In this document: positions 24,650 through 33,039 of the stretch, one piece after another
Layout: every line of letters starts with the position of its first letter
Numbering within the stretch: the first letter of the stretch is position 1
Assembly (NCBI GenBank): GCA_903884185.1
Contig: CAISDV010000132.1
Location: forward strand, 1 to 64,000
Direction: 5' to 3'
DNA: 64,000 nucleotides
Origin: an uncultured Chitinophagaceae bacterium
GTDB taxonomy: Bacteria; Bacteroidota; Bacteroidia; Chitinophagales; Chitinophagaceae
Position numbers and translations under genes: made by a program
The notes under the pieces: generated by a model
Databases searched by the model: none
Seen by the model: only the letters and a program-made list of their open reading frames with translations
Told to the model about the DNA's origin: nothing

Positions 24650-26011
24650 ATGTCCGAATCCAAGATGACCAAATACAGGTGGGGCATAGTTGCCTTGCTG
24701 TTTTTTGCTACCACGATCAATTATATGGACAGGCAGGTGATCGGTTACCTGAAGCCATTATTTTCGAAGCCATCTTCAGAAGGAGGATTAGGTTGGACAG
24801 ATACAGATTATTCAATAGTGACCTCATGGTTCATCGGTTTCTATGCTGTGTTCACTGTGTTTGCTGGATGGTTCATTGACCGCATTGGTACCAAGATAGG
24901 CCTCGCTGTGTCTTTGATCATCTGGTCATTCTTTGGAATGCTCAATGCATTTTGTAATGCTTCTGTTTTTCAGCATGCTGCGGTGAGAAGTTTATTTGGA
25001 ATTGGCGAAGCCGGAAATTTTCCAGCGTCGATTAAAACAGTTGCGGAATGGTTCCCTAAAAAAGAACGCGCATTGGCAACAGGTATATTTAACAGCGGAT
25101 CAAATATTGGTGCGATGATCGCATCGCTCACTGTTCCCGTCATTGCATATACTGTATGGTTTAATGGAGCGATCAAAGGTTGGCAGATGGCATATCTTCT
25201 TACAGGAGCAGTAGGATTGCTCTGGCTGATATTCTGGTTTATTTTCTACCAGACACCTGCCAAACACAAAAAAATATCGCAGTCCGAATACGAGCATATT
25301 CATAGTGATGATATTGGCCAACCCACACCAACAGCAGAAGAAGACAAAGCAAAGATATCCTGGTTCAAATTACTTGGGTTTTCTCAAACATGGTCTTTTG
25401 CAGTAGGAAAATTTATGACCGATGGGATCTGGTGGTTCCTTCTTTTTTGGTTGCCTGATTATATGAAAAAACAATTTCACATGGAAGGCCACGACATCAT
25501 AGCCCCTTTATTCACGGTGTATGGTGTAGCCATCATTGGAAGTGTTTGGGGAGGGGGTTTACCCATGTTTTTGATCAACCGGGGGATGGCTGTTAAAAAA
25601 GCAAGGATGACTGCAATGCTGATGATAGCGATATTACCATTAACTCTTTTATCTACACAATACTTTGCCAATATTCAGCAATTCGGCAGCAACGCTTACA
25701 TACTTGCTTTATCGGTTATTTGTATTGGCGCTGCGGCGCACCAGGCATGGTCGGCCAACCTGTTCACCACCGTATCTGATATGTTCCCCAAAAAAGCGAT
25801 CGCCTCTGTTGTTGGCATTGGTAGCCTCGCAGGTGGTGTGGGCGCTATTGTGGTACAGCAATTGGCAGGAAGGTTATCACAGCATTACCAGGCAGCAGGG
25901 CATGTGGAAACAGCCTATTCATTCATGTTTGCTATCTGTGCCTTTGCTTATATCATCGCGTGGTTTATCATGAGATCACTGCTGAAGGACAAACAGCCCA
26001 TCACCATTTGA
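24650..26011 (+). CDS. exuT: MFS hexuronate transporter (ExuT type)
   Basis: A 453-residue inner-membrane carrier of the anion:cation symporter branch of the major facilitator superfamily, with about 12 hydrophobic segments. The N-terminal TTINYMDRQVIGYLKP motif and VAEWFPKKERALATGIFNSGSN (written here as VAEWFPKKERA plus TGIFNSGSN) match hexuronate transporters, and a DRIGTKIGLA loop gives the MFS motif A position. It starts 2 bases after the KDPG aldolase gene, so they share a transcript. Likely substrates are galacturonate and glucuronate. Confidence 0.88.
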   Translation: MSESKMTKYRWGIVALLFFATTINYMDRQVIGYLKPLFSKPSSEGGLGWTDTDYSIVTSWFIGFYAVFTVFAGWFIDRIGTKIGLAVSLIIWSFFGMLNAFCNASVFQHAAVRSLFGIGEAGNFPASIKTVAEWFPKKERALATGIFNSGSNIGAMIASLTVPVIAYTVWFNGAIKGWQMAYLLTGAVGLLWLIFWFIFYQTPAKHKKISQSEYEHIHSDDIGQPTPTAEEDKAKISWFKLLGFSQTWSFAVGKFMTDGIWWFLLFWLPDYMKKQFHMEGHDIIAPLFTVYGVAIIGSVWGGGLPMFLINRGMAVKKARMTAMLMIAILPLTLLSTQYFANIQQFGSNAYILALSVICIGAAAHQAWSANLFTTVSDMFPKKAIASVVGIGSLAGGVGAIVVQQLAGRLSQHYQAAGHVETAYSFMFAICAFAYIIAWFIMRSLLKDKQPITI

Positions 26012-26028
26012 TTGAAGCACTAATCTTC

Positions 26029-26081
26029 GGGAACGTTTTCGTAATTATCCACGCACTTTCCTTGTGTGATGAATAGATTTG
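26029..26081 (+). promoter_or_regulatory. Predicted LacI operator (site 3) and -7 box before the third GH28
   Basis: GGGAACGTTTTC (26029-26040), extended to CGGGAACGTTTTCGTA, matches sites 1 and 2 in the left half and the GTA tail. An exact TAnnTTTG box, TAGATTTG (26074-26081), follows 33 bases later, about 45 bases before the start codon. No good TTG was seen at the proper -33 distance, so the promoter call is moderate. Confidence 0.55.
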
Positions 26082-26125
26082 CTTCTGAAAGCCATACCCA
26101 TTCTTACTCAATAAAACGTTTAACG

Positions 26126-27639
26126 ATGAAAGCCGGATACTTCAAGCCCTTACAGCTATTAGTTATTTTTTGTTTTGGCGTGATAGGACTATCTGCCCAG
26201 GACAAAAATGAGCAGTATTATGTTTCCAATGCGCCATTTAAAATGCCAACAGTAGTTGTTCCAACTTTTACTGCGAAAACATTTTCTATTAAAGATTTTG
26301 GTGCGGTGAGTGATGGGCAAACATTGAACACTGTTGCATTTGCAAAAGCAATAGATGCCTGTTCAAAAGCCGGTGGCGGTAGAGTAGTGTTTCCTGCGGG
26401 ATTATGGCTTACAGGCCCCATACAATTACAAAGCAATATTGATCTGCATATTGAACGTGGTGCGCTGGTACAGTTTACTGCAGACCATACACAATACCCA
26501 TTTATAAAAGCAGGTGGCGGTAGTGGTACATTAACACCCGCTTCTCCTGTTTACGGATACGACCTGAAAAATATTGCTATCACAGGTGAAGGCGTATTGG
26601 ATGGTGCAGGTGAAACCTGGAGGCCTGTAAAAAAAATGAAAACCACAGATGCGCAATGGAGAAAATTATTAACGAGCGGCGTTGTCAGTAAAGATGGAAC
26701 CATCTGGTGGCCTACAAAAGAAGCGATGGACGGAGAGGATTACCTGAAAAACTTAAAAAATAAAACTGCCAAACCAACACCCGAAGATTATTTGCCTGCA
26801 AGAGATTTCTTACGGCCGTATATGGTGTATCTCGTGAACTGTGAGAATGTATTACTGGAAGGAGTGACCATTCGCAATTCACCCAAATTTGTTTTCTATC
26901 CCAATCATTGCAATAATCTAACCATGCGCCATGTGACCATCTTCAACGAATGGTGGGCGCAGAATGGAGATGGGATCGATATCAGCGCCTGCAAAAATGT
27001 TATGATCTACAAATGCACGGTGAGTGCAGGTGATGATGGTATCTGTATGAAATCAAGCGCAAGCAAAAATGACCAACCCGGCACTTTTGCACTTGAAAAT
27101 ATTGTCATAGCTGGATGTACTGTCTATCACGCACACGGTGGTTTTGTAATAGGAAGCAATACAGATGGTGGTATGCACAATATTTTTGTAAACGATTGTA
27201 ATTATATCGGAACAGATATTGGTATACGCGTAAAAAGCAATGCAGGAAGAGGCGGATTGGTAAAAGATATTTTTATCAAAGACATCTTCATGACAGATAT
27301 TGTAACCGATGCCATTTCATTTGATACTTATTATGAAGATGTGCCTGCGGGAAAGACAATTGATTCTGTGAGAACAACAATCCGCGATAAAACACCCAGT
27401 TCCGAGATTTTCATATCAGCAAAGTGTATTGTAAAGGAGCTGCCAGGGCCATTTCTATTACCGGATTGCCGGAAATGCCTGTGCACTATATCTTTTTTGA
27501 AAATATGGCCATTTCCGCCGATAAAGGATTTGTCTCAACAGATGCATCCGATATCGACCTCAAAAAAGTAAAACTCATTATTGCTAAACTTCCGCTGATG
27601 ACGCAAACAAGGTCGAAGAATATTACTGTAACTGAGTGA
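26126..27639 (+). pseudogene. GH28 polygalacturonase (third), disrupted by a one-base frameshift
   Basis: Secreted GH28 with signal peptide (MKAGYFKPLQLLVIFCF...SAQ). The start at 26126 is preferred over an upstream in-frame ATG at 26066. All catalytic motifs are intact: NGDGID, AGDDGIC, HAHGGFVIGS and RVK. Near 27395-27397 the frame breaks. As written, aca-ccc-agt-tcc reads TPSS and the frame ends at 27571 after about 58 unrelated residues. Adding one C to the CCC run restores TPQFRDFH, the same words as in the second GH28, and continues in the other frame through VYCKGAARAISITGLPEM to a stop at 27639. The break lies after the active site, so a truncated protein might fold poorly. A sequencing error in the short C-run is the main alternative. 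Confidence 0.82.
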
Positions 27640-27663
27640 TACTTCAACTACAATTTTAAAGTT

Positions 27664-27730
27664 GCCACAGAAACACAGAGGTTATTTCAATTCCTCTGCT
27701 TCTTCCTCTGTGTTTCTGTGTCTCGGTGGC
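27664..27730. repeat. Imperfect hairpin of the 'cacagaaacacagagg' repeat
   Basis: gccacagaaacacagagg (27664-27681) faces cctctgtgtttctgtg (27705-27720) plus tctcggtggc (27721-27730). It lies after the third GH28. A half-copy of the tttcacgcaaag family (ctttgcgcc...ctttgcgtgaaac) follows at 27791-27831 without its partner arm. The 235-base gap to uxuA holds nothing else I can name. Confidence 0.6.
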
Positions 27731-27874
27731 TATTATTCTTTATTTATTACTATTATCCAATTTCTCATAGAACTGATTTTAACCAAAATACTCTTTGCGC
27801 CTTGGCTCCTTAGCCTCTTTGCGTGAAACAAAAAATTATTATTTATACTTAAATGCTCTTCTTAATTTAGGAGC

Positions 27875-29059
27875 ATGAAAGTACATCCCCTCTTAGAAAC
27901 ATGGCGCTGGTATGGCCCCAATGATACCGTTACCCTCCAGGATATCAAACAGGCAGGTGCCGCCGGTATTGTTTCTGCCATGCACCATATCCCGCACGGA
28001 GAGGTATGGCCAGTAGCTGACATACAAAAACGCAAACAGGAAATAGAAGCTGCCGGGTTGGTATGGAGTGTGGTGGAAAGTATTCCCGTTCATGAAGATA
28101 TCAAGACAAGAAGCGGCGCGTATCAAAAAAAGCTCGACAATTATCGCCAGAGCCTGGTGAATGTAGCTAAAGCCAGAGGGATTAAAACTGTATGTTACAA
28201 TTTTATGCCCGTGCTCGACTGGACACGCACGCAACTGGATTATACTTTTTTTGATGGATCGAAAGCATTGCGGTTGGAGTGGACTGATCTTGCAGTATTT
28301 GATGTACATATTCTCAAAAGAAAAGGCGCTGAAGCAGATTATGATGCAGCCACATTGGTAAAAGCAGAAAAGAAATTCACTACAGCAGAGAAAAAATGGA
28401 TCGATATATTAACTGAAAATGTATTGATGGGTGTTCCTGGTGAAGCAAGCATATCCATTCCGCAATTACTGGCAAGTATTGAGACCTATAAAAATATTGG
28501 CGCTGATGGATTGCGTGATAACCTGGCATTCTTTCTCGAATCTATTATGGATACCTGCGAAGAGAACGGTATCAATATGACCATCCATCCCGATGATCCG
28601 CCATTTGATATACTTGGGCTTCCAAGGATCATGAGTAGCAAAAAAGATATGTTATACATGCTTGACCGTGTGAACAGGCCAGCTAATGGTATCTGTTATT
28701 GTACCGGTTCATTAGGTGCGGGTAAGCATAATGACTTGGTTGATATTTTAAAAGCAGTAGGAGAGCGCGTGAATTTTGTCCATCTCCGGAATGTGACCAA
28801 AGAACCTGACAATAGTTTTTATGAAGCAGATCATCTCACGGGCGATACGGATATGTATGCTGTGATGAAAGAACTGCTTGCAATCCAGCAAAAAAGAAAA
28901 GAACCCATCCCTTTCCGCCCTGATCATGGGCACCAGATGCTGGATGATCTGAATAAAGAAACATTCCCGGGTTATTCTGCTATTGGAAGATTAAGAGGAC
29001 TGGCGGAGTTGAGAGGATTGGCGTTGGGGATTCAGAGATCGGGTATGAATGATATGTGA
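27875..29059 (+). CDS. uxuA: Mannonate dehydratase
   Basis: A 394-residue cytosolic dehydratase converting D-mannonate to 2-keto-3-deoxygluconate, the glucuronate-branch counterpart of UxaA. Typical segments are TWRWYGPNDTVTLQDIKQAGA at the N-terminus (RWYGPND motif), NMTIHPDDPPFDILGLPRI with metal-binding His, CYCTGSLGAG and PFRPDHGHQMLDD near the end. The start codon is part of a small inverted repeat (atgctc 27853-27858, gagcat 27871-27876). The fructuronate reductase (uxuB) that should precede it in the pathway is not next to it; a candidate SDR lies in the xylan arm at 35947-36690. Confidence 0.93.
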   Translation: MKVHPLLETWRWYGPNDTVTLQDIKQAGAAGIVSAMHHIPHGEVWPVADIQKRKQEIEAAGLVWSVVESIPVHEDIKTRSGAYQKKLDNYRQSLVNVAKARGIKTVCYNFMPVLDWTRTQLDYTFFDGSKALRLEWTDLAVFDVHILKRKGAEADYDAATLVKAEKKFTTAEKKWIDILTENVLMGVPGEASISIPQLLASIETYKNIGADGLRDNLAFFLESIMDTCEENGINMTIHPDDPPFDILGLPRIMSSKKDMLYMLDRVNRPANGICYCTGSLGAGKHNDLVDILKAVGERVNFVHLRNVTKEPDNSFYEADHLTGDTDMYAVMKELLAIQQKRKEPIPFRPDHGHQMLDDLNKETFPGYSAIGRLRGLAELRGLALGIQRSGMNDM

Positions 29060-29060
29060 T

Positions 29061-29150
29061 GGGGGATTGGAGATTTGGAATAGGGGACGGGGGATACGGG
29101 ATGAAGACATGCTTTTTTCGTCATATCGAACGAAGTGAGATGTCTCTGAA
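29061..29150. repeat. G-rich word repeats and a 'cgtcatatcgaacgaagtgag' fragment
   Basis: Starting at the uxuA stop, four G-runs occur (29061-29065, 29083-29086, 29089-29093, 29098-29100) inside a repeated 'gggga-t-gg' word. Then comes cgtcatatcgaacgaagtga (29119-29138), a word related to 9884-9901 in opposite sense. No gene is supported before 29204. Confidence 0.4.
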
Positions 29151-29203
29151 AAAATTCCAGCGTGAATTACAGGCGATAGCTAAATTTAATTTTAAAAGAC
29201 AAA

Positions 29204-30301
29204 ATGAAAAATTTGAAAGTATTTCAAACCATCAATGACAAAAGCAGGGTTTCGAGTATTGATATCTTTAGGGCGGTTGCTATTATTTCAGTTGTATTAT
29301 TTCATTTTGATGAGCGTTTGCCATTTGGTTTTTTAGGTGTGGACCTGTTTTTTGTTATTTCAGGGCTTCTTATAGGGGGATTATTAACTAAAGAGTTTAA
29401 GAATAAAGGGAAAATATCCTTTTTTAGATTCTTTTTATCAAGAGGATTTAAAATATGGCCATCTTATTATTTTTTTATTCTTTTTGGCAGTTTAGTTGCC
29501 TTTTGTTTTTATAGGACAAGTAACCCAGGTCAGATAATTCCTTTTTGGGATATTAAGAGATACCTATTTTTCTATCAGAATTATACCGGCGTACCGTTTC
29601 ATTGGAGTTTTGACCATGTTTGGTCCTTATGTGTTGAAGAACACTTTTATGTGCTGTTGCCAATAATGTTTTTAATAGTTCAAAATTTTTTTCCTGAAAA
29701 GGTTAGACTGAAGGCCCTCTTCATCTTTGTGATCTTGACCATCATCTCAGGGATGTTATTTAAATATTTGTCTTTTATTTTTACCCATAGTAAAGACACC
29801 TATTCCGGCACACATAATAGAATTGATTCATTAGCATGGGGTGTCCTGTTAAACTTTATCCTAATGTATTACAGAGAAAAAATGAAAAATAAAAAATTCG
29901 CTTTTTTTGCTTTTTTTTCAGGCTTGGTAATATTGATTGTTTCAATCTACATTGACAGCAATCCTAAAAATTTCTTATTTGACAAAATATATTTTCATTC
30001 AGTAACACCAATTTCCTTTTTTTTGATGTTAGCTGGTTTGTATTTTGTGGATTTTAGCAGAATGAAATTTCTTCGGGTTATTGCGTATTATAGCTATAAC
30101 TGGTATTTGTGGCATCCGGTGTTCGTTATTTTTATAACTCAAAAGCTAGGAAACACAACATTTGGCCTCCTGGCATATTTGATGATCACATTTGTAGTAG
30201 CAGTAGCGGCTACGATGCTAATTGAAGAAATGGCCTTAAAAAAGAGAAAAACTGTTTTGAATAAAATATTTAAGCAAGTACAAATGAAAAAGGACAAATA
30301 A
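29204..30301 (+). CDS. Acyltransferase family 3 membrane protein (OafA type)
   Basis: A 365-residue polytopic inner-membrane protein with about ten hydrophobic segments. The N-terminus SSIDIFRAVAIISVVLFHF contains the family's R-x10-H signature, and GVDLFFVISGLLIGG follows. WSLCVEEHFYVLLPIMF (near 150) is another conserved segment. Such enzymes O-acylate surface polysaccharides or other exported molecules. The gene is clearly AT-rich compared with its neighbours and sits alone between uxuA and the convergent xylanase, so it was probably acquired separately and has no clear link to pectin or xylan use. Acyl donor and acceptor are unknown. Confidence 0.85.
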   Translation: MKNLKVFQTINDKSRVSSIDIFRAVAIISVVLFHFDERLPFGFLGVDLFFVISGLLIGGLLTKEFKNKGKISFFRFFLSRGFKIWPSYYFFILFGSLVAFCFYRTSNPGQIIPFWDIKRYLFFYQNYTGVPFHWSFDHVWSLCVEEHFYVLLPIMFLIVQNFFPEKVRLKALFIFVILTIISGMLFKYLSFIFTHSKDTYSGTHNRIDSLAWGVLLNFILMYYREKMKNKKFAFFAFFSGLVILIVSIYIDSNPKNFLFDKIYFHSVTPISFFLMLAGLYFVDFSRMKFLRVIAYYSYNWYLWHPVFVIFITQKLGNTTFGLLAYLMITFVVAVAATMLIEEMALKKRKTVLNKIFKQVQMKKDK

Positions 30302-30335
30302 AATAAGCATTCGGCACATCACGGATAAACTTATT

Positions 30336-31430
30336 TTAAAACTTCACCACTTCCCAATACGCTTTTTTAGGTTTATTATTTACATCAAATAACAAAGGAT
30401 AATTTTTCCTTCCCGGTACCGGGTAACCATCCAGCCAGGTACGTTTGTCGGATATATTCCAAAACGTAATACCTGTAATTGTTTTTTTGTTGTGCCTGAA
30501 AATATCAAATACCATTTTGTATTGTTCTGTCTGCCGGCGTTCGGCATCTTCTGTATATGTGTCTATTTCTCCAGGACGTTTTTGCCTGCGTTCTTTTTCC
30601 CAGGGATAAACAGACATATCCAATTCAGTTATCTGTACTTTCAAACCCAATGCTGCAAAGCGTTTGATGGCATCAGTGAGTTCTTTTGCAGAGGGTTCAT
30701 AGATTGACCAATGCCCTTGTAATCCTACTCCATTTATCGGCACTTTGGCATCCACTAATTTCTTCAGCAACTGGTAAACACGTTCCCTTTTTTCGGGACG
30801 TTCTGTATTATAATCATTATAAAAAAGAACAGCATTAGGGTCGGCCTCATGTGCATATTCAAATGCTTTAATGATAAAATCCTCTCCGCATATTTTATAC
30901 CAGGTCGAGTTGCGCAGGAACTTTGTACTGTCATCATCGATTGCTTCATTCACTACATCCCAGGCGTAAATCTTGCCTTTGTAACGGTTTACAACATTGG
31001 TAATATGATCTTTTAAGCGTTGCAATAAAACTATCTTGGTAACAGTATCTCCTTTTGCATCTTTAAATAACCAGTTGGGTGTTTGTTCGTGCCAGCATAG
31101 ATTATGCCCGCGCACTTTCATTCCATGTGCCACAGCAAAATCAACAATAGCATCTGCATCTTTCCAGTTATATACATTTTCAAGTGGGTGGATAGGCCCC
31201 ATCTTCATCGCATTCTCAGGCGTGAGGCTATTGAATTGCTGAATGATCAGTTGTGTATCTGCAGTTTGTAATGAACGTGGCGATACAGCCACACCCATAT
31301 TAAAATACTTTTTATAATAATCTTTCAACCCCTTGCCGGTTGAATCGGGTTGGGCTATGCACGAAGAATGAAGGAGCAGGGTAGCGATAAAAGCTGTTGC
31401 CACCCTGCTCATCTTAAAAATAATATTCAT
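30336..31430 (-). CDS. GH10 endo-1,4-beta-xylanase
   Basis: A 364-residue exported single-domain xylanase that cuts the xylan backbone. Acid/base Glu162 lies in WDVVNEAIDD and nucleophile Glu269 in ITELDMS. HNLCWHEQTPNWLF gives the conserved -1 subsite His residues. The signal region MNIIFKMSRVATAFIATLLLHSSC ends in a possible lipobox (HSSC), so it may be a periplasmic or lipid-anchored enzyme. It is the last gene of the minus-strand xylan arm, 10 bases after the GH51 gene. Without a binding domain it probably acts on imported oligosaccharides, complementing the CBM-bearing GH10 on the other arm. Confidence 0.94.
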   Translation of the reverse strand: MNIIFKMSRVATAFIATLLLHSSCIAQPDSTGKGLKDYYKKYFNMGVAVSPRSLQTADTQLIIQQFNSLTPENAMKMGPIHPLENVYNWKDADAIVDFAVAHGMKVRGHNLCWHEQTPNWLFKDAKGDTVTKIVLLQRLKDHITNVVNRYKGKIYAWDVVNEAIDDDSTKFLRNSTWYKICGEDFIIKAFEYAHEADPNAVLFYNDYNTERPEKRERVYQLLKKLVDAKVPINGVGLQGHWSIYEPSAKELTDAIKRFAALGLKVQITELDMSVYPWEKERRQKRPGEIDTYTEDAERRQTEQYKMVFDIFRHNKKTITGITFWNISDKRTWLDGYPVPGRKNYPLLFDVNNKPKKAYWEVVKF

Positions 31431-31440
31431 AATGTTATGT

Positions 31441-32976
31441 TTATTTCAATTCCAATACCACTACAGAGAATGGTGGTAATGTTACCTGCAATTGATCACC
31501 TGAAAATTTTGCACCAGTAAATGGTTGCGGTTTTACTTTAGTAGGCTCTTCAAATGTATTGTGGTCTGTTATTTTAGAAGAACTCAGTATCCGCCCGGTA
31601 ATACCCTTTGCAGCAACACCTTGCAGCGTTAATGAAATATCCTGTGATTTAGCTGCATCAATATTCACCAATGAAATATGGATCGTGCCATTTTTATCTT
31701 TAGATGCTGAAGCTGATACTGCGGTCAGTTTGGTTGTATCCATCACATAGTTATTGCTTTTAACGGTGAGTGGTAACATCGTTGCATCCTGGTGCACATT
31801 GTACATTTCCATTACATGGTATGTAGGAGTGAGTATCATTTTTTCTTTGTTGGTTAGTATCACCGCCTGTAAAACATTCACTGTCTGCGCCAGGTTGGCC
31901 ATCCTCACCCTCTCACAATGGTTATTGAAAATATTGAGCGTAACCCCTGCTATCATTGCATCTCGCATGGTGTTTTGCTGGTATAAAGTTCCTTTGCCGG
32001 GCTCTGAATCATACCATCCACCCCATTCATCCACCACTAATGCGATCCTTTTCTGCGGATCATATTTATCCATAATGGCAATATGTTTTTCCACCAGTTC
32101 ATTCATTGCCAATGCGCGTTTCATGATCGTGAAATATTCCTTTTCAGAAAAATTATCGGCAGAGCCTTTTTTATTCCAGTCGATCACTGAATAATAATGC
32201 AACGCGATACCATCAAACAGATCTCGTGGTATATCACGCATCAGCACTTCCGTCCAGTGATAATCACCGGAATTTGCGCCAGATGCCACACGGAAAAGCC
32301 TTGGCCCGCCATTTACATCTTTCATGAAAGATGCATATTGTTTGTAGATATTGGCATAATATTCAGGTTGCATATTCCCACCACAACCCCATGCTTCATT
32401 TCCTATTCCCCAAAATTTTACTTTCCATGGTTCTTTGCGGCCATTCTCTGCCCTTAGCTGTGACAGAGAAGAAATTCCCTCTTTTTGATTAACATAACTC
32501 GCCCAATCTGCCAGTTCCTGCACAGTGCCACTTCCTACATTGCCTGCCAGGTAAGGCTCTGCGCCAATCAGTTCACACATATTTAAAAAGTCATGTGTGC
32601 CAAATGAATTGTTTTCAGGAACACCGCCCCACCAGATATTTGTTGTACCCGGTCGTTTGTCTTTGGGGCCAATACCATCTTTCCAATGGTATGAATCTGC
32701 AAAGCAGCCACCTGGCCAGCGCAGTTGGGGAACTTTTAATTTTTTAAGTGCATCAATGATGTCTAAACGCACACCGTCTTTATTAGGTATGGTGGTATTT
32801 TTTTCTCCCACATAAAAACCGTCATAAATACAACGGCCTAAATGTTCAGCAAAATGACCATAAATATTACGGCTGATAATGTCTTTTCCGTGATCGGCAT
32901 TGATGGTGATCGTGTTTTGCGCAGTTAATTGCAAACACAAAAACAGGGTACTAAGAAATACAAGTGTTTTTCTCAT
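31441..32976 (-). CDS. GH51 alpha-L-arabinofuranosidase
   Basis: A 511-residue exported enzyme (signal peptide to LTAQ, residue 20) that removes arabinofuranosyl side chains from arabinoxylan or arabinan. Catalytic residues are Glu194 in GIGNEAWGCGG (acid/base) and Glu317 in VDEWGGWYD (nucleophile). Other family words are IYGHFAEHLGRCIYDG and LRWPGGCFADSYHWKDGIGP. The C-terminal beta-domain ends with the FSVVVLELK strand. It lies between GH115 and GH10 in the minus-arm operon. Length fits the family. Confidence 0.94.
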   Translation of the reverse strand: MRKTLVFLSTLFLCLQLTAQNTITINADHGKDIISRNIYGHFAEHLGRCIYDGFYVGEKNTTIPNKDGVRLDIIDALKKLKVPQLRWPGGCFADSYHWKDGIGPKDKRPGTTNIWWGGVPENNSFGTHDFLNMCELIGAEPYLAGNVGSGTVQELADWASYVNQKEGISSLSQLRAENGRKEPWKVKFWGIGNEAWGCGGNMQPEYYANIYKQYASFMKDVNGGPRLFRVASGANSGDYHWTEVLMRDIPRDLFDGIALHYYSVIDWNKKGSADNFSEKEYFTIMKRALAMNELVEKHIAIMDKYDPQKRIALVVDEWGGWYDSEPGKGTLYQQNTMRDAMIAGVTLNIFNNHCERVRMANLAQTVNVLQAVILTNKEKMILTPTYHVMEMYNVHQDATMLPLTVKSNNYVMDTTKLTAVSASASKDKNGTIHISLVNIDAAKSQDISLTLQGVAAKGITGRILSSSKITDHNTFEEPTKVKPQPFTGAKFSGDQLQVTLPPFSVVVLELK

Positions 32977-33039
32977 AAGAGGTATTTAAGCATGGTTAGT
33001 TGCCGGCAAAAAATAACCAGTATTCTTATCGCAATAAAG

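Noticed and set aside
27395-27424. Programmed frameshifting in the third GH28 gene
   Set aside because: There is no slippery heptamer and no following structure; the related GH28 gene is read in one frame, so a simple indel or sequence error is more likely.
29061-29100. G-quadruplex in the uxuA 3' region
   Set aside because: There are four G-runs, but the first loop is about 17 bases and the tract fits a degenerate repeat word; the evidence is too weak for a structural claim.
29056-29238. Short open frame between uxuA and the acyltransferase gene
   Set aside because: It consists of G-rich and cgtcatatcgaacg repeat words and has no homologous-looking sequence.
30301-30336. aaataag/cttattt inverted repeat between the convergent acyltransferase and xylanase genes as a terminator
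   Set aside because: The stem is only seven A/T-rich pairs with a 22-base loop, which is too weak to call.
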